Below are positions 59,347-64,000 of a stretch of DNA of 64,000 nucleotides, piece after piece; the first letter of the stretch is position 1, and each line of letters starts with the position of its first letter. Under the pieces are notes generated by a model, which made no database searches, was not told where the DNA came from, and saw nothing but the letters and a program-made list of their open reading frames with translations. The stretch is from NCBI RefSeq assembly GCF_000961885.1, contig NZ_JZKH01000020.1, positions 34,843-98,842 of the forward strand, given 5' to 3'. A program made the translations under genes and the position numbers. This DNA comes from Streptomyces rubellomurinus (lineage in GTDB: Bacteria; Actinomycetota; Actinomycetes; Streptomycetales; Streptomycetaceae).

Positions 59347-61001
59347 GTGGGGAGATTTTCGGCGCTGCTGATCGGTGCCAGCGCGTACGACGAGGCGCCG
59401 CTCGGGTTCGTGCTGCGGGACCTCAAGAAGCTGCGTGCGGCTTTGCAGCGGCGTGGGGTGCGGGTCGAGCTGCCCCGGCCTCCGGCGGGCTGGCCAGTCA
59501 CGGCGAACTTCGTCAATGGTGAGGTGGTCGGGTTCCTGGCGCGTGCCGAGCCGGGGGAGCGGCTGCTGATCGGCCTCAGCGGGCACGGTACGCATGTGGA
59601 CGGGCAGGACTACCTGGTTCCGGAGGACATCCACCCCGAGCAGCGGCCGTTGTGGAAGGGGTGCATCGCGATCGACTGGAAGCAGGAGCTGCAGGAGACC
59701 CCGGCGGCGCAGGTGTTGTTCCTGGTCGATGCGTGTCGGCAGGGGATCCGGGATGCGATGGGGCCCCCGGTGGGGTGGTCGCCGAGCAAGATGCGGGCGG
59801 TGGCGAGTCGGAAGGTCGCGCGGCTGTACGCGTGTGCGCCGGGGGAGTTGGCGCGTTTCGTGGCGTCCGGCGAGTCGACGGCACAGGCGGGTGACGGGTC
59901 GTTCAGCCTGTTCTCGCGGGCGGTGCGGGAGGTGCTGGTCTCGCACGAGGGGCCGTTGAACCTGGACGAGCTGCGGGCCGGTGTGCAGCAGCGGGTCAGC
60001 GCGCTGCACCGCGAGTACCGGAAGGCGGCTGAGTGGCCTGGCGGGTGGCCTGGGCGCGGTGCAGGCGGCGCGGCGGTGCTGACCCAGCCGCCGGACGCGG
60101 TGGCCGGCTGGCGGAGTTGCGGAGATCCTGGTACCGGGGCCTTTCCGCCTCTCCGGTGGAGATCGACCGGTCGGCGGCCCTGGTGGCGTCGGGCGCCGAT
60201 CGCCCGGTTGCCGAGCTCCTCGCCCTGCCGAGGCTGACCAGGGCGCTCCTGGCGACGGCGGTCCTGTTCCGGCCGTCGCAGGACGTGGCCGAGCTGCTGG
60301 CCGGGCTCGCCGGGCCGGCCAGTCAGCCCGCCCTGGCGGAGCTGCGGCGGCTCCTGGCCGCCGTCAGGCCGGCGTCCGAACTCGACACGGTGCTGCAGAT
60401 ACTGATGAACCGAGGGCAGGCCGAGGACGCAGAGGGGATCGTCGACGCGCTCCTCGCGTTCGAGCCGGCCGCACGGGTCGGCGAACTCCTGGAGGCCTCC
60501 CCGTGGCCGTACGGGCCGGTGTTCTGGCCGGAAGCGGCAGGGCTGATCGCCCGCGCGACCATGGGCTCGGGGACCACGGCCGTCCTCATCGGCAATCTGC
60601 TGGACGCCGGGCACGGGCGTGCCGCCGAGCTGCTGCTCGACGAGCTCGCGACCACGGAAGCCAGCGCCTCGGACGCGGTGCGGCTGCTCGTCCGACTGGC
60701 CGCGGAGCGTGTGGGGCCCGAAGTGCGTGACCGGCTGACCGAGGGCTTCTGCGAGCGTCGTCCGAGCGAGGACGTGGCCCACTTCCTGCACCTGCTGGGC
60801 CGCCGCACCCGCCAGCTCGGCGAGGATCTGGCCAGGGCCGTCGCGGTGGCCGCGGAGACGCGCCGGGCGGACCTGGACACGATCAGGTCGGTGCTGACGG
60901 CCGAGGGCAACGAGAAGGTACTGCGGCGCATCGCGGTCGCGACCGGGGAGCTCCCGCCCGACGCCCCGCCGACCCCGCGCTGGTTCCGCCCGAAGCGCTG
61001 A
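59347..61001 (+). pseudogene. Second caspase-like gene, internally deleted and frameshifted
   Basis: The first ~215 codons are a complete caspase domain closely similar to the gene at 43966, with His80 in LSGHGTH and Cys130 in VDACRQG. After LHREY (60012) the frame breaks: GAVQAAR appears in a third frame, VLTQPPDAVAG back in the first, and from about 60117 another frame carries the C-terminus (WYRGLSASPVEIDRS to PPTPRWFRPKR, stop at 61001), which aligns with the last ~300 residues of the large protein. About 2.8 kb of the solenoid is missing. The first frame alone (to 60237) could still yield a stand-alone caspase. Confidence 0.78.
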
Positions 61002-61054
61002 CCTGCAGCCGCTCGGGCTCCGGCCGACCGGCCCGCGTCCCGGCGAGGGCGGTG

Positions 61055-61648
61055 TCAGCTGCCCGGGTGGGAGGCCGTCCAGCCGTGTTCGAGGAGGGCG
61101 AAGGCCTCGTCGGCGGCGCGGTGTGGTTCGGGGTGTCGGAGGATGAGGCCGCGGGCTTCGAGGGCGAAATGGGCCAGGGCTGCGCAGCCGAGGTCGTCCT
61201 CGGGGGCGCCGACGGCCTCGGCGATGGCCAGTGCGAGGGCGGCTTCGTGGCGCGTCCACATGCGGTGGGCGTAGTCGCGCAGCGCGGGGGTCTCCCGCAC
61301 CATGCGCGTGAAGTCGGCGAACCGCGGGTCCGTGGCGTGGACGGCGAGCTGGGTCCGGGCCAGCAGGATGTGCTCGCGCAGCGCCTGCGGGATCGACCGG
61401 CCGGGGGCGCGGTCGCGCACCGCGGCGACGAGTGCGGCTTCCAGGTCGTCGTCCTGGTCGAAGACCAGGGCTTCCTTGCTGGGGAAGTGCTTGAACAGGG
61501 TGGTCACCGAGACGTCGGCGGCGTCGGCGACGTCCTTGACGCCGACCTGGTCGTAGCCGCGGTCGAGGAAGAGTTCGAGTGCGGCGTCGGCCAGGGACTG
61601 GCGGGTCTGGGCCTTCTTGCGCTCGCGGCGCCCGGTCGGTTCGGTCAC
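61055..61648 (-). CDS. TetR-family regulator
   Basis: A 197-residue regulator. The TetR HTH is typical: TRQSLADAALELFLDRGYDQVGVKDVADAADVSVTTLFKHFPSKEALVFD. The C-terminal ligand domain is all helical. TATGGT at 61660-61655 is six bases before GTG 61648, so translation is probably leaderless. It is divergent from an FAD monooxygenase with an inverted repeat between them, which is its likely operator; this is the layout of an inducible detoxification pair. Confidence 0.87.
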   Translation of the reverse strand: MTEPTGRRERKKAQTRQSLADAALELFLDRGYDQVGVKDVADAADVSVTTLFKHFPSKEALVFDQDDDLEAALVAAVRDRAPGRSIPQALREHILLARTQLAVHATDPRFADFTRMVRETPALRDYAHRMWTRHEAALALAIAEAVGAPEDDLGCAALAHFALEARGLILRHPEPHRAADEAFALLEHGWTASHPGS

Positions 61649-61681
61649 TCGTCCACCATATCGCAGGGGTGCATCGACTGT

Positions 61682-61704
61682 AAAAGTTGAGCCGTTGCAC
61701 TTTT
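61682..61704. promoter_or_regulatory. Probable TetR operator
   Basis: AAAAGT (61682-61687), 11 bases, ACTTTT (61699-61704). The AT-rich arms stand out in this GC-rich region, between the TetR gene and the monooxygenase. Confidence 0.65.
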
Positions 61705-61778
61705 TGAGTGAGTGTGCTTTCTTGGTGGAGCCGGACCGGACCTCCCGGCGGCTTACTCACCTCCCTGGGGGCACTCCC

Positions 61779-62906
61779 ATGAACCCGACCCCTGCCCGCG
61801 GCCCCCGCATCGCGATCGTCGGCGCCGGCCTCGGCGGCCTGACCTGCGCCCGGGTGCTGCAGCGGCACGGCCGCTCCGTCACCGTCCTCGAACGCGAGGC
61901 CTCCGCCGACGCCCGCCCGCAGGGCGGCACCCTCGACCTGCACGCCGACACCGGTCAGGCCGCGCTGCGGGCGGCGGGGCTCCTCGACCGGTTCCAGGCC
62001 CTCGCCCGCCCCGAAGGGGAGGAGTGGCGCGTGCTCGACTTCGCCGACGCCGCCCTGCTGGCGCATCAGGGGCCGCCCGCCGCCGGCGCAGACGGCGGCG
62101 GACGCCCGGAAATCGACCGCGGCCAACTGCGCGGACTGCTGCTGGACTCGCTCACCGAGGGCACGGTGCGGTGGGGCCGCGCCGTCACCGGGGCCACGCC
62201 GCTGCCGGACGGCACCTGCCGGCTGCGGTTCGGGGACGGCGCCACCGAGGACTTCGACCTGGTGGTCGGCGCGGACGGCGCCTGGTCGCGGATCCGCCCG
62301 GCGCTGTCGCCCGCCGTACCCCGCTACACCGGCGTCACCTTCGTCGAGACCGGATTCGACCACTGCGACACCCGCCACCCCGACCTCGCGCGGCTGGTCG
62401 GCAACGGATCGATGCTGGCGAAGGGCATCGGCAGGACCCTGGTCGCCCAGCGCAACAGCAACGGCCACATCCGCGCCTACATCGCGCTCCGCGAGCCCCG
62501 GGACTGGCACGCTGCCGCCGGTGTCGACCTCGGTGACCAACAGGCGGTGCGGGCGCACCTGTTGAGGATGTTCGACGGCTGGGACGAGCGCCTGCGCTAC
62601 ATCCTGCGCAACGGCGACAGCGCGTTCGTCAACCGCCCCCTGTACGTCCTGCCCGCTCCGCACACCTGGGAGCACGTCCCCGGCGTCACGTTGCTCGGCG
62701 ATGCCGCGCACCTGATGCCCCCGGTCGGCCTGGGCGCCAACCTCGCCATGCTGGAAGGCGCCGACCTCGCCCACGCCCTCGTCACCGAACCCGGCATCGA
62801 CGACGCCGTCCGCGCCTACGAGGGCGTCATGCTGCCGCGCTCGATCGAGGCCGCGACGGGCAGTGCGCAGGGGCTCGACCACCTCGTTCCCGCGACGGCA
62901 TCCTGA
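61779..62906 (+). CDS. FAD-dependent monooxygenase (TetX/PHBH-like)
   Basis: A 375-residue flavoprotein. GPRIAIVGAGLGGLTCARVLQRHG is the dinucleotide-binding GxGxxG; VVGADGAWSRIRPAL is the middle DG motif; and GDAAHLMPPVGLGANLAMLEGADLAHAL is the second FAD-binding motif. This set is typical of class A aromatic hydroxylases and of TetX-type antibiotic-inactivating enzymes; the substrate cannot be deduced. ATG 61779 is used; the weak purine run GGGGG is upstream. Probably induced through the divergent TetR. Confidence 0.87.
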   Translation: MNPTPARGPRIAIVGAGLGGLTCARVLQRHGRSVTVLEREASADARPQGGTLDLHADTGQAALRAAGLLDRFQALARPEGEEWRVLDFADAALLAHQGPPAAGADGGGRPEIDRGQLRGLLLDSLTEGTVRWGRAVTGATPLPDGTCRLRFGDGATEDFDLVVGADGAWSRIRPALSPAVPRYTGVTFVETGFDHCDTRHPDLARLVGNGSMLAKGIGRTLVAQRNSNGHIRAYIALREPRDWHAAAGVDLGDQQAVRAHLLRMFDGWDERLRYILRNGDSAFVNRPLYVLPAPHTWEHVPGVTLLGDAAHLMPPVGLGANLAMLEGADLAHALVTEPGIDDAVRAYEGVMLPRSIEAATGSAQGLDHLVPATAS

Positions 62907-63032
62907 GCTCGAGCCTGAGCCTGAGCCGGCACGACATCCGCGAACAGGGGTCGGCCGGTTGGCCTTGACGTCCACGTCAAGGCATAGCGTCGAGGAAGCG
63001 CCGCTGTCGCACACCCGTGGCAGCCGCACCAC

Positions 63033-63078
63033 CCTCACCGGCCCTCACCGGCCCTCACCGGCCCTCACCGGCCCTCAC
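63033..63078. repeat. 10-bp tandem repeat, about five copies
   Basis: CCCTCACCGG is repeated head-to-tail four to five times just upstream of the NTF2-like gene. It probably reflects slippage; no palindromic pattern is evident. Confidence 0.8.
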
Positions 63079-63093
63079 AGAGCGGAACCCACC

Positions 63094-63498
63094 GTGACTG
63101 ACTCTCGCGACCGCGCGGCCCTGATCGAGCACGATCGGCGCTTCTTCGACGCCCTGGTCGCCGGCGACGCGGCCCGTCTGGGCGAGCTGCTGGCGGACGA
63201 CTTCCTCCTGGTCGGTGTCGAGGACGGTTCGGTCGTCCCCCGGTCCGCACTGCTCGACGCGGTCGCCGCCGGGGCCGTCACCTTCCCCGCCATCGAGTCC
63301 TTCCCGGAGGAGGCCGTGGTTCGCCGCATCGGCGACGTCGGCATCGTCGTCGGGCGCACCGGCATGAACTTCGTCAACTCCGATGGCACCGGCTTCGTTG
63401 CCGGAAGCCGTTACACCCACGTGTTCGCGAAGGACTCCGCCACCGGATGGCGTCTCGTCTCCGCCCAGGGCACTCGGATCACGTCCGCCGACCGGTGA
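63094..63498 (+). CDS. NTF2-like (DUF4440/SnoaL-type) protein
   Basis: A 134-residue cone-shaped fold protein. IEHDRRFFDALVAGDAARLGELLADDFLLVG is the DUF4440/NTF2 entry helix and first strands, then VVRRIGDVGIVVGRTGMNF and SRYTHVFAKDSATGWRLVSAQGT as the curved sheet. Members act as isomerases, cyclases or ligand-binding proteins. GTG 63094 lies after the tandem repeat and is the only start that fits the domain. Confidence 0.82.
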   Translation: MTDSRDRAALIEHDRRFFDALVAGDAARLGELLADDFLLVGVEDGSVVPRSALLDAVAAGAVTFPAIESFPEEAVVRRIGDVGIVVGRTGMNFVNSDGTGFVAGSRYTHVFAKDSATGWRLVSAQGTRITSADR

Positions 63499-63527
63499 GG
63501 GCCCGCCGGAGGCGGAACCGGCGCTGA

Positions 63528-63593
63528 TCAGCCTCGTGCCCCCGGGCGCCGGCTGAAGGCGACGCGGTACGCGCTGGGGGTGAGGCCCGTCCT
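63528..63593 (-). pseudogene. C-terminal remnant of an AraC-type regulator
   Basis: Reading on the minus strand, RTGLTPSAYRVAFSRRPGARG ends in TGA at 63530-63528. LTPSAYR closes the second HTH of AraC-family proteins. Upstream of position 63594 the homology ends abruptly. It is the tail of a gene lost by rearrangement. Confidence 0.5.
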
Positions 63594-63783
63594 CCCGGAG
63601 CTGACGCACATGGCGAGGGCCGAGCTGGAGCGGATCGGCCGGGCCGGTTCGGTGATGGCGGAGTTCCCGGAAATGCTCTACCTGTACGACCGTCCGAGCA
63701 TCCTCGACGCGCCGGTCAGCGCGACGGTCCTGAACCTCGCCCCGACGCCGATCGGTTCGGTCCTCGCGGAGACGGCCGCCTGA
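63580..63783 (+). CDS. Short hypothetical ORF, possibly a gene fragment
   Basis: 67 codons from GTG 63580 or 57 from ATG 63610. The encoded MARAELERIGRAGSVMAEF and LYLYDRPSILDAP have ordinary Streptomyces codon use, so the frame was probably once coding, but I cannot name the family. Its beginning coincides with the junction of the AraC remnant, so it is likely the end of a truncated gene rather than complete. Confidence 0.3.
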   Translation: MRPVLPELTHMARAELERIGRAGSVMAEFPEMLYLYDRPSILDAPVSATVLNLAPTPIGSVLAETAA

Positions 63784-63812
63784 CGAGGGCTCTGCGGGAG
63801 CGGCCCCGCCGA

Positions 63813-63889
63813 GGCTATCCTGTGGCGGCGGTCGATTCGTCGAAGTCGGCCCGCTGCCATGATCGTTGGGTGGGTGGGGGACGGCCCGG
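63813..63889 (+). promoter_or_regulatory. 77-bp caspase leader module, copy 3
   Basis: GGCTATCCTGTGGCGGCGG ... GTCGAAGTCGG ... CATGATCGTTGGG ... GGGGGACGG up to GTG 63890. It is closest to copy 2 and has the same total length, with small compensating indels. Confidence 0.7.
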
Positions 63890-64000
63890 GTGGGGAGATT
63901 CTCGGCGCTGCTGATCGGGGCCAGTGCGTACGACGATGCGCCGCTGCGCTTTGTCCCGCGTGATGTCGAGCAGTTGGGTGAGGCGCTGCGGGGGCGTGGG
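63890..64000 (+). CDS. Third caspase-like gene (N-terminus only, cut by window)
   Basis: 37 codons are visible: GRFSALLIGASAYDDAPLRF then a helix with VEQLGEALRGRG, a strong match with the other two caspase-like starts (GRFSALLIGASAYDEAPLGF in copy 2). The catalytic His and Cys should lie about 80 and 130 residues in, beyond the window end. Whether this copy is intact cannot be seen. Confidence 0.75.
   Translation, partial: MGRFSALLIGASAYDDAPLRFVPRDVEQLGEALRGRG

Overview
The window is about 74% GC and its gene style is that of a Streptomycetaceae chromosome (Streptomyces or Kitasatospora). Codons end in G or C, GTG starts are common, and several genes start directly after a TANNNT -10 box with no leader. 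It carries families typical of the group: SUKH-4 immunity proteins, a papain-inhibitor-like protein, DUF1707, a maltokinase-cap-like protein, and DUF6193, DUF6210 and DUF6528 proteins. Rare TTA leucine codons occur in a few genes. No rRNA, tRNA, CRISPR array, insertion sequence or origin was seen.

0-13.8 kb: secreted and stand-alone metabolic genes. In order: a truncated Tat-type PHP metallohydrolase, a polysaccharide deacetylase lipoprotein, a barstar-like inhibitor, an EntD-type phosphopantetheinyl transferase, a small secreted protein, a protease inhibitor of the papain-inhibitor type, a DUF6528 protein, a two-gene unit with a hot-dog thioesterase, DUF2267, a ROK sugar kinase, DUF1707, a cytochrome P450, and a large M4 + M28 + chitin-binding protease. 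Sequences like chitinase/DasR operator boxes lie upstream of the inhibitor and of the protease.

14-25.4 kb: an XRE/TPR regulator, a threonine-synthase-like PLP enzyme, a penicillin-acylase-family enzyme, a SUKH-4 protein, a PAF-acetylhydrolase-like enzyme, a maltokinase-cap-like protein and an N-acetylglucosamine kinase. Several clear hairpin terminators separate them.

25.8-43.9 kb: an LPNTG wall-anchored surface protein, a zinc-type ArsR sensor divergent from a P1B metal ATPase, a collapsed DUF4262 gene, a kinase-like/DUF6193 pair, an isochorismatase-fold protein without the usual cysteine, an MFS/LysR divergent pair, two repeat proteins (LRV-type and HEAT), a PadR regulator with a 15-bp operator array facing an alpha/beta hydrolase, and an F420-type nitroreductase.

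43.9-64 kb: an accessory region with the most unusual content. It holds a 1493-residue caspase-like protein, a second copy reduced by a ~2.8 kb internal loss and frameshifts, the start of a third copy at the window edge, and a 24-codon remnant joining the first six and last residues of such a gene. The three full starts and a small Pepco-like gene share a nearly constant upstream leader (77 nt in the three caspase copies). Between them lie an MFS exporter with a CGNR regulator, a decayed alpha/beta hydrolase, a second SUKH-4 gene, a P450-DinB fusion overlapping a PEP-mutase-like gene, a three-gene unit (WXG100-like protein, DUF1023 hydrolase, lipoprotein) whose first gene has two TTA codons, and a TetR/FAD-monooxygenase pair. 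The pattern suggests repeated duplication and decay of a caspase-based conflict or self-killing system under a common regulator.
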